The translations under genes and the position numbers were made by a program. From G963662905 sp965230045 (GTDB lineage Bacteria > Bacteroidota > Bacteroidia > Bacteroidales > WRLA01): 64,000 nt of DNA. The notes below the pieces were generated by a model. It was not told where the DNA came from. It was given only the letters and a program-made list of their open reading frames with translations, and did no database searches. Each line of letters begins with the position of its first letter. Positions within the stretch are counted from its first letter, which is position 1. The stretch lies in the NCBI GenBank assembly GCA_965230045.1, contig OZ245940.1, forward strand, positions 3,224,001 to 3,288,000, in the 5' to 3' direction. Of the stretch, positions 33,193-42,904 are shown piece after piece.

Positions 33193-33249
33193 ATGAATAT
33201 TTTAGGAATTTATGCTATTAAAGCAATTGAGCAAATTAATAATCAATGA
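33193..33249 (+). CDS. 18-codon leader ORF overlapping the nuclease-helicase start
   Basis: ATG at 33193 opens an 18-residue frame MNILGIYAIKAIEQINNQ whose TGA stop (33247-33249) overlaps the ATG (33246-33248) of the next gene as ATGA. Placement right after the promoter suggests a translated leader that couples or regulates expression. No homology can be claimed. Confidence 0.4.
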   Translation: MNILGIYAIKAIEQINNQ

Positions 33250-35216
33250 AAAGAGCCTTTTATTCTGAAAGTTTAAAGAACTTTCTTACGGAAGATAACA
33301 ATTCAATTCTTGGAAAACTAGCCACAAATAGTGGATGTAATCTGGACCAAAGCCATGCATGGCAAGAGCAAGTTACAGTTTTAAAAAATACGCTTCAAGG
33401 TTTTGATGGCCGCATCCTCTTCGAATATATTATCCCAAGAATGGGTAAACGAGTCGATGTTGTTTTACTAATTCAAGACTCAATTTTCGTTATTGAATTT
33501 AAGTCTGGGGAATATAACTACCAATTTTCTGATGTAATACAAGTATGGGATTATGTGCTTGATTTAAAAAACTTTCAAGAGTACTGCGAAAAGCCATTAA
33601 TTGTTCCCGTTTTATGTGCCACAAATGCACCTGACACTGAAATTTCAATAGAAGAATCCATCCACAATGACCACACAATCAAACCCTTAAAAACTAATAA
33701 ATACATACTTCGAAAAGTTATTGAATCGATTATTGACTGGAACCCGTATTCGTTATCTTACGATATAAACACCTGGGAATATGGGAGATATTTCCCAACA
33801 CCTACAATCATCGAAAAAGCGAGCAAGCTATATTGCAATAATGCAGTAGCAAATATTGCAGAAAAATCTTCAGATGAAGCTACATTTACAAATACTACGC
33901 TCAAAATATCAGAAATAATTGAACACACCCGTAATAACAAGGAAAAAGCTATATGTTTTGTTACTGGAGTACCTGGTGCTGGAAAAACACTTGTCGGGCT
34001 CGAAATTGCAGCCAAACATCTTGATGCAGACCGAAGGGAATCTAGCGTTTATTTAAGCGGAAATGGCCCTTTGGTGAAGGTATTGCAGGAAGCATTGGCC
34101 TTGGATCACATTGCAACATTAAAAAAGGAAAATCAGATTATTACAAAAACTGAAGCGCGCTCAAAGGTTAAACTATTTATACAGAATGTTCATCATTTCA
34201 GAGATGCTTGTCTATTGGATTTACGACCTCAACCAGAACATATTGCAATCTTTGATGAAGCTCAACGTGCATGGAATTTCAAACAAACCGTAGATTTCAT
34301 GAAAAGAAAGAAAAACAAAGATGATTTCAGCGTTTCGGAACCTGAATTTCTTATTTCGTGCATGGATCGGCATCCGGATTGGTCTGTTATCCTTTGTCTT
34401 GTTGGTGGCGGACAAGAAATTAATATAGGAGAAGCAGGTATCAGCGAGTGGATTGATGCAATAAACCGATCATTCGATAACTGGAAAGTATATATTTCGG
34501 AGCAGCTGAATGACAAAGAATATGCTGCTGGAGAAGCTCTTTCATTATTTAAAAATCAAAATAATATTACGAAACTTAAAGATTTACATTTAGCTGTTTC
34601 AATGCGATCCTTTAGAGCTGAAATGGTTTCTGATTTTGTCAAACAACTGCTTGATGTGAGGCAACTTGAAGCAAGCTCCTTGTATAAAAAATTTCAATCA
34701 AAATACCCCCTGGTTATCACAAGAAACTTAAGAAAAGCTAAAAGCTGGTTAAAACTAATGGCTAGGGGTAGCCAGCGCTATGGCATAGTAACTTCTTCCA
34801 AAGCACAAAGATTAAAGCCTTTAGCAATTGATGTACGATATGAAACAAACCCAGTACACTGGTTTTTACATGACCGTGATGACGTCCGCTCATCATTCTA
34901 TTTGGAAGATGTCGCCACTGAATTTCAAGTACAAGGGCTTGAACTTGATTGGGTTTGCCATGTCTGGGACGCTGATTTCAGGTATTCGGAGAATGGTTGG
35001 ATTCATAAAAATTTTAGAGGTAAGAAATGGGTCAATATTAGAAGCCTTGAAAATCAAGCATACCAAAAGAATGCCTATAGAGTATTACTCACAAGAGCAA
35101 GGCAAGGAATGATTATTTGCATTCCGGAAGGCGATATAAATGATTCAACCAGGAATCCAGAATATTATAATTGTACATATAGGTACCTAAAATCAATTGG
35201 CATTCAGGAAATTTAG
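33246..35216 (+). CDS. PD-(D/E)XK nuclease - DUF2075 helicase-like fusion protein
   Basis: 656 aa. The N-terminal domain has a nuclease-like catalytic set: Asp71 in KRVDVVLL, then Glu84-x-Lys86 in VIEFKSGEY. From about residue 235 a DUF2075/superfamily-1-like ATPase follows: Walker A GVPGAGKT with Lys247, Walker B IFDEAQRAWN (about 340), and late motifs including AYRVLLTRARQGMIICIP (about 615). Similar fusions occur in accessory regions of many bacteria and are suspected of DNA-end processing or anti-phage defence. Here it is a single gene flanked by a repeat array, with low GC. Function remains inferred. Confidence 0.8.
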   Translation: MKRAFYSESLKNFLTEDNNSILGKLATNSGCNLDQSHAWQEQVTVLKNTLQGFDGRILFEYIIPRMGKRVDVVLLIQDSIFVIEFKSGEYNYQFSDVIQVWDYVLDLKNFQEYCEKPLIVPVLCATNAPDTEISIEESIHNDHTIKPLKTNKYILRKVIESIIDWNPYSLSYDINTWEYGRYFPTPTIIEKASKLYCNNAVANIAEKSSDEATFTNTTLKISEIIEHTRNNKEKAICFVTGVPGAGKTLVGLEIAAKHLDADRRESSVYLSGNGPLVKVLQEALALDHIATLKKENQIITKTEARSKVKLFIQNVHHFRDACLLDLRPQPEHIAIFDEAQRAWNFKQTVDFMKRKKNKDDFSVSEPEFLISCMDRHPDWSVILCLVGGGQEINIGEAGISEWIDAINRSFDNWKVYISEQLNDKEYAAGEALSLFKNQNNITKLKDLHLAVSMRSFRAEMVSDFVKQLLDVRQLEASSLYKKFQSKYPLVITRNLRKAKSWLKLMARGSQRYGIVTSSKAQRLKPLAIDVRYETNPVHWFLHDRDDVRSSFYLEDVATEFQVQGLELDWVCHVWDADFRYSENGWIHKNFRGKKWVNIRSLENQAYQKNAYRVLLTRARQGMIICIPEGDINDSTRNPEYYNCTYRYLKSIGIQEI

Positions 35217-35252
35217 TCTATATATTTCGAAATGCCCCAAATTAATCCAACC

Positions 35253-37037
35253 CTACTCTCTTAACTGCCAAATATCCATCGCCAAGCGGAAACCGATACG
35301 GGCGCTGCCTGCTTTTTGGCTTTTGATGGTTTTTGTTCCCGGATTGAGGTACACTAAAGGATCGGCCCAACTGCCTCCTTTCACCAGGCGCGGGTTTGTC
35401 ATTCTTTCATAAACATCCTTGTCGTGCAGGTAGTTCGCTTTCAGTTTTGCGCAGATCTCTTTGAGTTTTTCTTCTTCATGATTATGATAAAGCCTGTGCT
35501 CATGATTATCATACTGCTTCTTCACTTCAGCCAGTTTTCTTCTGACCGGAAAAAATGACCCGTAAGTTTTCCCTTCGGGCTTCGGGAAACCGCTCTTTTT
35601 ATCGAGGCTATCCATATGAACCGGACGTCTTTTGCTTATGGTATCAATATTATCAGGTAAAGCAAAATAATTTCCCCGCACAGGATGAATCATTTCAACA
35701 TCTCTTATTGTATTAAAAAACGCAATCTGATCTGCCTCAATGACACTTAAAAAGGCTGTATCAAAAAGGGCACAAAGCTCCATAAGCTGATAATTGCCAA
35801 TTCTGTAATTTCCTGCCGACGACCGACTGCAAATATCAAAAACCCATTCTGCCACATTTCCTGCCATATCATAAAGGCCGTAATTATTGGGCTGGTAGGA
35901 TTTTACAGTAGTACAGGCAATTGCGCCATCATCACCATAGGCTTTAAGCTGCAGGCCGTGCTGATCCCAAACCGGGCCATAATTGGCATTATATCCGCTC
36001 AAAACAATATTGCTTTTAAAATCCTGAGTTTCGGTAAGAGGGTGCACGGCTTCGAAACAGTAATCCTTCTGTTTGTTCTGCAGGTCTTGTTTTTGTGCTT
36101 TATCCAGCTGTTTTGCATTTGCTTTGCTCTCTTCTCTTTTTTGCTCTTTGGGCATGGCTGCATAGGCCCATTCCGCTTCGGTGGGCAGACGAAAACCGGG
36201 GAATAATTTATAGTCCTTCCCCTCTTCGCGCAATTGCTTTTCCAGGCTGTCGATTTCCAGAAAATATGAGGGCTTGTCCAGCAAATCCTGTGCAATAAGA
36301 TACTGTTCGTTTAAGCGGTCGGAGCGCCAGTCGGCATAGATTTTGGCCTGCTCCCAGCTCACGCCCACCACCGGATAATCATCATATTTGGGATGCCGGA
36401 AATAGCTTTGGCAATATGTGTCCATATCCCATAATTTCAGCTTATTCCAGGCGGCCGTATCCGGATATACTGCTATCCCTTTATAAATCAGCTTGCGTGT
36501 ATCTATTTGCGGTTTATTGTTAAACATATTACGGTTGGGCAGGAAGAGTTGATTTATGATGGCCGTGTCTGTCCAGTTTATGGGAACGCTTTCATCAATA
36601 CTGCCATCGGCACGGAGATATTTAGCGGGATAAGCTTCGGCCAGCACTTCATAAACTGTGCGTAATTTGACCCAATCCACAAATGCGCGGTATTCGGCAT
36701 TGGTCACTTCATGTTGGCACATAAAAAATGAAAAAACAGTCACCCTGCGCCATAAATCACTCATGGTCAAGAGCGTGCTATCAGATTCCGTAAAAGACCC
36801 AATTAAATTATTGCCCATTTTCGTTGGACCTCCTTCGATAAAAACGAAATCATCCGCATATTTTTTAAGCTCTTTCGCTTGTCCTTTTACATTGATATCG
36901 GTGCGCCTGGAAGATTTATTGCCTGGATTATCATAAACAGCTTCTTCGGTATAATCCCAACGCACCGGCTCCTGTGCTGCCATATGGGATACCAAAAACA
37001 GCATGACTGTAAGGGAAAGGAAGTTAATTTTCTTCAT
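35253..37037 (-). CDS. Exported FGE-sulfatase-fold protein, GldJ/GldK-like
   Basis: 594 aa with signal peptide (1-21, ending HMAAQ) lacking a lipobox Cys. The body has a formylglycine-generating-enzyme fold: FVFIEGGPTKMGNN, MCQHEVTNAEYRAFVDW, VYPDTAAW, YPVVGVSWEQAKIYADWRS, FRLPTEAEWAYAA, NNYGLYDMAGNVAEWVFD and a final RLVKGGSWADP...RIGFRLA. The VYPDT...HPKYDDYPVVGVSW stretch resembles GldK/PorK, ring proteins of the type IX secretion machine, but those are lipoproteins usually encoded with GldL/M/N, absent here. It is therefore a stand-alone relative. A charged ~35-residue insert (KEQKREESKANAKQ) lies near residue 300. T9SS clients occur at 7868, 10004 and 49978. Confidence 0.8.
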   Translation of the reverse strand: MKKINFLSLTVMLFLVSHMAAQEPVRWDYTEEAVYDNPGNKSSRRTDINVKGQAKELKKYADDFVFIEGGPTKMGNNLIGSFTESDSTLLTMSDLWRRVTVFSFFMCQHEVTNAEYRAFVDWVKLRTVYEVLAEAYPAKYLRADGSIDESVPINWTDTAIINQLFLPNRNMFNNKPQIDTRKLIYKGIAVYPDTAAWNKLKLWDMDTYCQSYFRHPKYDDYPVVGVSWEQAKIYADWRSDRLNEQYLIAQDLLDKPSYFLEIDSLEKQLREEGKDYKLFPGFRLPTEAEWAYAAMPKEQKREESKANAKQLDKAQKQDLQNKQKDYCFEAVHPLTETQDFKSNIVLSGYNANYGPVWDQHGLQLKAYGDDGAIACTTVKSYQPNNYGLYDMAGNVAEWVFDICSRSSAGNYRIGNYQLMELCALFDTAFLSVIEADQIAFFNTIRDVEMIHPVRGNYFALPDNIDTISKRRPVHMDSLDKKSGFPKPEGKTYGSFFPVRRKLAEVKKQYDNHEHRLYHNHEEEKLKEICAKLKANYLHDKDVYERMTNPRLVKGGSWADPLVYLNPGTKTIKSQKAGSARIGFRLAMDIWQLRE

Positions 37038-37528
37038 TTTCAGTGTTTTACTTAATTCTTTGCTTTGGTTTACACTGGCTAAGATAGGTAAATTATGATT
37101 CTACGCGGAATTTCGTGGGATGAAATTTGAATGGTATTTCAAACAGTTTCCTCCTGCCGATCTACCGGAATTCCACATGCCTGGTCTCATCTCCCTTTAA
37201 CAAACGTCCATCAAGGTCTTCGAGCGAAGCCGGGCCTCTGGCTGTATAGGTCTTCGTGCGTGTTCCCTGAGCGAAGCCGAAGGAAGCCGAGAAGCCGAAC
37301 CATTTCATACATTATTATTAGCCACGAAATTCCAGACAGAATCTATTTTCTATTCTTATCGTAAAATTAATCTCTGCCCCACGTGCTTCGTATGTCAATA
37401 ATTCGTATTATTGTAAGGCAGGAAAATATAAAACTGTTCTTAGCCTGTGCCTTGCCCATTGAAGATTTATAATTTGGCCGTAAAATCTATAACAACGAAC
37501 GTACATTCATAAAACAAACACCAACCCA
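37038..37528. other. Intergenic stretch without a supported gene
   Basis: 491 bp with no coding signal. Around 37219-37300 are imperfect repeats of GAGCGAAGCCGA / GAAGCCGAGAAGCCGAA, like degenerate dispersed repeats. Confidence 0.4.
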
Positions 37529-38836
37529 ATGAAAGACAAAAAAAAGCTTGGCCTGATCGGAGCCATATTTCTGATCGTTTCCAGTCTGGCAGGTAGTGGC
37601 GTAATTGCCCTGCCACAGCAATTGGCACAAACCGGATCCATTACCTTAATTTCTTTTATCCTGGTCACCTTCGGGGCTTTGTTCCTGACGCTGGTTTATG
37701 TCCGGGCGGGCAACCGTTTCGATGATCCCAGCCCCACAGCACTGGCCACTTATGTAAACCCAATCCTGGGAGCAAAAAGTGGCTTCTTTTATGTATATGG
37801 CAACCTGATTTCCAATGTTTCCATCCTGATTGCCGGCCTGGGATACCTGGAGATGTTTATGCCACAATTAAAACACCCGATTATTCTGGGCATTACCGTT
37901 ATTGCCCTGATATGGGTTTTTATTGGAATGTCGCTGCGTGGTGTAGGCATCATCACCAAAGTGGTTTCCATCACCGTAACGCTTTTGCTTATTTCGGTCA
38001 TCACTACGGCTGTTGCCGGATGGCTCGATTTCGACCCAACGCAGTTTAATGAAAACTGGAACGTATCGGGCAAAAGCAGCGGCATGGCTATTATGTCGGG
38101 TTTTGCTATCCTGATTTTCTCTTTTGTGGGTGTGGAAAGTGTTGCCACCAACAGCGCCCTGATTTCCAATCCTAAAAAGAATGTCCCGATTGCGACTATT
38201 GTTGGTTTTGTGATCGTGGCCATTATTTATATTGCCTCCACCACCGTTGTGGAAGGTATGTTCACAGCTAAAGAACTGCAGGAAGCTCCGGCATCTTTTG
38301 CCCTTTCGATGCAAAAAATATTCGGTGATTCGGTAATTGTTGCCGATGTGGTTTCCCTGGTGATGTCCATTGCCTGTATTGCCAGCTTCCTGGTATGGAA
38401 CCTTTCATCGGCCAGTGCCGCCAAAACCAGTGCCGACAACGGATTCCTGCCCAAAGCCTACTCCTATACCAATAAATACGGCATCAACAGCAAAGGACTG
38501 GTTATCAATGGTATCATTATGACGATTCTGGAACTTGTGCTCATGAGCCTCGGCAGCAATGTGGCCGCAGCCTTTAATATTACCGTAACTTTATCCGTAC
38601 TGCTGCTGCTCTTCCCTTATTTCTGGTCGGGTATTGCATTGATTAAAAAAGACCGCGACGACGGTATAAAAAGCTGGACAACACGCATTATCGTACTCAT
38701 TTCCAGTATATTTATCGTTTCCGCTTTTGTTTCCGCCAACCTGGACGAGCTCTGGCTGGTAATTGTGCTGGTCATGGTGATTATGGCCGTTTACAGCATC
38801 ACGCTGAGTCCGAAGAAAAATAATAATAACAATTAA
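37529..38836 (+). CDS. APC-family amino-acid antiporter/permease 1
   Basis: 435 aa, about 12 hydrophobic segments. N-terminal helix 1 carries SSLAGSGVIALPQQLAQTG, the unwound GSG substrate-binding signature of APC exchangers. Located 15 bp before the Orn/Lys/Arg decarboxylase gene, so it probably exchanges external amino acid for the decarboxylated amine, as AdiC or CadB do. The substrate cannot be read from sequence alone. Confidence 0.85.
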   Translation: MKDKKKLGLIGAIFLIVSSLAGSGVIALPQQLAQTGSITLISFILVTFGALFLTLVYVRAGNRFDDPSPTALATYVNPILGAKSGFFYVYGNLISNVSILIAGLGYLEMFMPQLKHPIILGITVIALIWVFIGMSLRGVGIITKVVSITVTLLLISVITTAVAGWLDFDPTQFNENWNVSGKSSGMAIMSGFAILIFSFVGVESVATNSALISNPKKNVPIATIVGFVIVAIIYIASTTVVEGMFTAKELQEAPASFALSMQKIFGDSVIVADVVSLVMSIACIASFLVWNLSSASAAKTSADNGFLPKAYSYTNKYGINSKGLVINGIIMTILELVLMSLGSNVAAAFNITVTLSVLLLLFPYFWSGIALIKKDRDDGIKSWTTRIIVLISSIFIVSAFVSANLDELWLVIVLVMVIMAVYSITLSPKKNNNNN

Positions 38837-38851
38837 AAACTTTATCAGATT

Positions 38852-41158
38852 ATGAAATCGAGTAAACACGAATGGCCGGTACTGATTGTATCGGGTGAAT
38901 TTAATGCAGACACAGACGAAGGTTACCGTCTGTCAGAATTGGTTGAGGAACTGGAAGAAGTGCAGGGATGCTCGGTTGTTCCTTCATTTACTTACGAAGA
39001 TGCGGCTGAGGCCATCCACTCGCGCTCCGATTTAGGCGCTGTTGTAGTGGACTGGGACCTGCCCGAAGAATACGAATGGGAAGAAACCACAGCCACCGAG
39101 CTGATTGAAAAAATCCGTTCCCGCAACAAAAAAATTCCGGTCTTGCTTCTGGCAGACCGCCTCGACACCGAAGACATACCCGTGAACGTATTGAAAAACA
39201 TCAACGGATATCTCTGGAAAACAGCAGATACCATCGAGTTCCTTGCCGGAAGAATCACTATGCACCTCGAAACCTATCTGGATTCCATCCTGCCCTCTTT
39301 CTTCAAGATGCTGATGAAATATTCCAATGAGTTCAAATATGCCTGGCACACCCCGGGACATATGGGCGGCGAAGGCTTCCTGCGCAGTCCGGCCGGTGTG
39401 GCTTTCCATAAATTCTTTGGCGAAAACACCCTGCGTTCCGACCTCTCTATTTCTGTTCCCGAGCTGGGAAGCTTGCTCGATCACGAAGGCGTAGTAGGTG
39501 ATGCGGAGAAAAATTCAGCACGCGTTTTTGGTGCAGACCACACTTATTATGTACTCAACGGAACATCCAATGTAAACCAGATCATCTGGCGCAGCCAACT
39601 GGTAAACGATGATATTGCCTTTGTGGACCGCAACTGCCACAAATCGCTGAACTATGCCATGGTAATCACTTCCGCCATACCGATTTATATGGTGCCGCGC
39701 AGAAACAAAAGGGGCATTATCGGGCCGGTACGCCTCTCGGAATTCAGCCCCGAAACCATCCAGCAGAAAATCCGCGATTCCAAACTGGTCCCCGCGGAGC
39801 GCAAGGAAGAAAAAGCCAAAATGTCGGCACTTACCAACTCCACTTATGATGGCGTTTGTTATAGTGTGGTACAAATCAAAAAAGAGCTGGAACGCACGGT
39901 AGAAAACCTGCATTTTGATGAAGCATGGTATGCTTATGCGCGCTTCCACCCGGTTTATAACCACCACTTTGGCATGTCGGACGATGACCTCAACAAAGAA
40001 CATCCACCCATTTTTGTATCGCATTCCACACACAAACTGCTTACAGCGCTTTCGCAGGCTTCCATGCTGCATGTACGCAATGGCAGTAAAGTAAAAATCG
40101 AGCACGACCTTTTCAACGAATCATATATGATGCACGGCTCCACCAGCCCACAGTACAGTATGATTGCATCGCTGGATGTGGCCACAAAAATGATGGACGA
40201 CAATGGCGAAACCATTATGAACGACACCATTGTAGAAGCCATTCATTTCCGCAAGAAAATGGCAAGCATCGCCAAAGAGCTGAAAGAAAATAATCCCAAC
40301 GACTGGTTCTTCGGCATGTGGCAGCCACAGAAAGTTGAAATCGACGGAGACACTTACGATTTTGATGAAGTAGATGCGCAAACCCTGGCCAATGAGCAAA
40401 ATGTCTGGGTAATGAGAAAAGGCAACCCCTGGCACGGTTTCCACGATATTGAGGACGATTACGCCATGCTCGATCCGATCAAACTTACCATAACCACACC
40501 CGGTTTGGATGATAATGGCGTGATGGCCGATGAAGGCATCCCGGCATCGCTGGTGACCAATTACCTCATCGACAAAGGCATCGTCTGCGAAAAAACAGAC
40601 TACTATTCTTTCCTGATGCTCAATTCATTGGGAACAACACGTGGCAAACAGGGCACTTTGATGGCCGAGCTGTTCAAGTTTAAGGAACTTTACGACCGCA
40701 ATGCCCCTATGGCCGAAGTTTTCCCGGAAATGGTAAAATCATATCCCGGACATTACGAAAACAAAGGTTTGAAGGACCATGCCAACGACATCCACAAATA
40801 TTATAAGGAGCATAAAATCCTCGACCGCATGCAGGAAGCCTTCCAGATTATCCCCGACCAGGCGATGAAACCTGCCGAAGCTTACCATGAAGTAGTGCGT
40901 AAAAATGTGGAATACGTAGAGCTCGACGATATGATGGGACGTATCCCTGCCGTGATGATCGTACCTTATCCTCCGGGCATTCCTGTGATGATGGGCGGCG
41001 AAGAACTCAACGACAAAGCACATCCGATCTTCGATTACCTGAAAGCACGCCAGGATTTTGAAAACGAATATCCAGGCTATCAAAGCGACATCCACGGTGT
41101 GGAGCGCAACGAACGCGATGGCAAGAAGTATTTCAAAACGCTCTGCATTAAAAAATAA
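38852..41158 (+). CDS. Orn/Lys/Arg decarboxylase, likely arginine decarboxylase
   Basis: 768 aa, similar in length to the acid-inducible E. coli AdiA (~756) and longer than CadA (715). The N-terminal wing domain is response-regulator-like (about 10-130). The fold-type I PLP domain has WHTPGHMGG, the NGTSNVNQIIW phosphate-binding segment, HFDEAWYAY with the PLP-contacting Asp and SHSTHKLLTALSQAS with Schiff-base Lys395. Decarboxylation consumes a cytoplasmic proton and yields an amine exported by an antiporter. Flanked by two APC antiporter genes; a 20-bp hairpin follows. Arginine is my best guess; lysine is possible. Confidence 0.9.
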   Translation: MKSSKHEWPVLIVSGEFNADTDEGYRLSELVEELEEVQGCSVVPSFTYEDAAEAIHSRSDLGAVVVDWDLPEEYEWEETTATELIEKIRSRNKKIPVLLLADRLDTEDIPVNVLKNINGYLWKTADTIEFLAGRITMHLETYLDSILPSFFKMLMKYSNEFKYAWHTPGHMGGEGFLRSPAGVAFHKFFGENTLRSDLSISVPELGSLLDHEGVVGDAEKNSARVFGADHTYYVLNGTSNVNQIIWRSQLVNDDIAFVDRNCHKSLNYAMVITSAIPIYMVPRRNKRGIIGPVRLSEFSPETIQQKIRDSKLVPAERKEEKAKMSALTNSTYDGVCYSVVQIKKELERTVENLHFDEAWYAYARFHPVYNHHFGMSDDDLNKEHPPIFVSHSTHKLLTALSQASMLHVRNGSKVKIEHDLFNESYMMHGSTSPQYSMIASLDVATKMMDDNGETIMNDTIVEAIHFRKKMASIAKELKENNPNDWFFGMWQPQKVEIDGDTYDFDEVDAQTLANEQNVWVMRKGNPWHGFHDIEDDYAMLDPIKLTITTPGLDDNGVMADEGIPASLVTNYLIDKGIVCEKTDYYSFLMLNSLGTTRGKQGTLMAELFKFKELYDRNAPMAEVFPEMVKSYPGHYENKGLKDHANDIHKYYKEHKILDRMQEAFQIIPDQAMKPAEAYHEVVRKNVEYVELDDMMGRIPAVMIVPYPPGIPVMMGGEELNDKAHPIFDYLKARQDFENEYPGYQSDIHGVERNERDGKKYFKTLCIKK

Positions 41159-41183
41159 GACTTCTGCTTTTTAGCGTTTTAAA

Positions 41184-41226
41184 TTTTAAACTTTTCCAAA
41201 GTTATAAACTTTGGAAAAGTTTAAAA
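41184..41226. terminator. Perfect 20-bp AT-rich hairpin between decarboxylase and antiporter 2
   Basis: Arms at 41184-41203 and 41207-41226 with a 3-nt loop (ATA); the arms include ACTTTTCCAAAGTT. Partial third arm GGAAAAGTTTA follows at 41229. It may partly terminate transcription or protect the upstream mRNA, setting a ratio between the decarboxylase and the second antiporter. A related hairpin is at 49777-49801. Confidence 0.7.
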
Positions 41227-41268
41227 TTGGAAAAGTTTATTTCTCAGATATAGACTACAAAGAAAATT

Positions 41269-42741
41269 ATGGCAAACGAACACACAAAAAAAGTCGGGCT
41301 GCTTGGTTTAACAGCCATTGTTTTGGGATCGATGATCGGAGGCGGAGTTTTCAACCTGCCATCGAATATGGCCGATGATGCCGCTCTGGGCGCAGTCATA
41401 ATAGCATGGATTATTACAGGCTTTGGCATGTATTTCCTGGCGATGAATTTCAAGCGTTTAAGCGATCTGCGCCCCGATCTCAGCTCGGGCATTTATGCCT
41501 ATGCTGCGGAAGGTTTCGGAAAATACACCGGATTTAATTCTGCCTGGGGCTATTGGCTCAGCGCAGCTATTGGCAATGTATCCTTCACCGTTTTGCTTTT
41601 GCAGGCTTTGGGATTTTTCTTCCCGTTTTTCCTCGATTCAGCCAGCTGGCAATCGCTTGTTGGCGGCTCGGTCTTTATTTGGGTGATGAATGTGCTGGTA
41701 CGCCGTGGTGTTAAAGAAGCCACACTGCTCAACCTCATCTCCACCATTGCAAAACTGGCTCCACTGGCTCTTTTTGTGATAATCCTTTTGTTTTCCTTCC
41801 ACTGGGACAAGCTCAGTTTCGACATCTGGGGCAAAGTAAACGGACTGGGCAGCATCAGCGGTCAGCTCAAAAGCACTATGCTGGTAACGCTCTGGGCTTT
41901 TATTGGCATTGAAGGCGCTGTGGTCATCTCCGGAAGGGCGAAAAAATCATCGGATGTAGGCAAGGCCACTATGATTGGTTTTGTCAGTGCCGTAGCCATT
42001 TATGCTGCCATCAGTATTTTTAGCTTTGGCGTAATGCACCAGGCCAAACTTGCCGGTCTGCCCGACCCTTCCATGGCATACGTGCTCAAAGCCATTGTTG
42101 GCGACTGGGGCGCTACGGTAATCAATCTCGGTGTCATCATTTCCGTGCTTGGTGCATGGATTGCCTGGACCATCCTCACTTCCGAAGTGCCATCATCGGC
42201 AGCCAAAGAAGGCGTTCTGCCCAAAGCATTTGCCCGTCACAACAAAAACGAAGCCCCCGTTTATGCACTGACGGTCACCAGTATCATTATGCAGCTTACA
42301 TTATTGTGTTCTGCATTTGCCAAAAATGCCTTTCTTGCCATTATCAGCATTTCCGGTTCCATGATCCTGATCCCTTATGCGCTCAGCGCGATGTTCCTGC
42401 TGAAAATGGCTTTGAGCAAATCAAAACCACTGCATGAAAATATCCGCAAAAAAGCCATGATGACGGCAGGTATTGCCACATTGTATTCATTCTGGCTGAT
42501 TTATGCTGCCGGACTGAAGTACATCCTGATGTCGAGCATCCTCTATGCGGTTGGTATTTTGGTATATCGAAAAGCCATCCGCCAGCGGCAAAAAGGCCGG
42601 AAGAAAAGGGTCTTTACCAAAGCGGAACAAAAAATCGTTACCGTATTGTGCATACTCGCAGCCATTTCGGTAATTATGCTGTTGAGCGGTGTGCCCGTGG
42701 TAGAAGAAGCTGCGCATTGGTTTAAACTACACGTTTTGTAA
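41269..42741 (+). CDS. APC-family basic amino acid/polyamine antiporter 2
   Basis: 490 aa, about 12-13 membrane segments. Helix 1 motif GSMIGGGVFNLPSNMA and the TSEVPSSAAKEGVLPKAFARHNKNEAP stretch match the APA family of arginine-ornithine or arginine-agmatine exchangers. It follows the decarboxylase gene after 110 bp containing a strong hairpin, so it is probably the second exchanger of the same acid-resistance system. Confidence 0.87.
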   Translation: MANEHTKKVGLLGLTAIVLGSMIGGGVFNLPSNMADDAALGAVIIAWIITGFGMYFLAMNFKRLSDLRPDLSSGIYAYAAEGFGKYTGFNSAWGYWLSAAIGNVSFTVLLLQALGFFFPFFLDSASWQSLVGGSVFIWVMNVLVRRGVKEATLLNLISTIAKLAPLALFVIILLFSFHWDKLSFDIWGKVNGLGSISGQLKSTMLVTLWAFIGIEGAVVISGRAKKSSDVGKATMIGFVSAVAIYAAISIFSFGVMHQAKLAGLPDPSMAYVLKAIVGDWGATVINLGVIISVLGAWIAWTILTSEVPSSAAKEGVLPKAFARHNKNEAPVYALTVTSIIMQLTLLCSAFAKNAFLAIISISGSMILIPYALSAMFLLKMALSKSKPLHENIRKKAMMTAGIATLYSFWLIYAAGLKYILMSSILYAVGILVYRKAIRQRQKGRKKRVFTKAEQKIVTVLCILAAISVIMLLSGVPVVEEAAHWFKLHVL

Positions 42742-42865
42742 GCGTCGGTTTTTGCTCTGGAAATACAAAAGAGGTGACGGTTCAGCAGGCAATAAAAGCC
42801 TTCAAAAAACCGCCACCTCTTTCTATTTTAAAATATTACAAGCAAAATCACAAGCAAGCATTTCC

Positions 42866-42901
42866 ATTACGCAATTTTGCGTTACGCAGATATGCGTAAT
42901 G
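42866..42901 (+). repeat. 36-bp direct repeat, left copy
   Basis: ATTACGCAATTTTGCG...TATGCGTAATG; differs from the right copy only by A instead of G within GAT[A/G]TGCG. Confidence 0.9.
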
Positions 42902-42904
42902 ATA

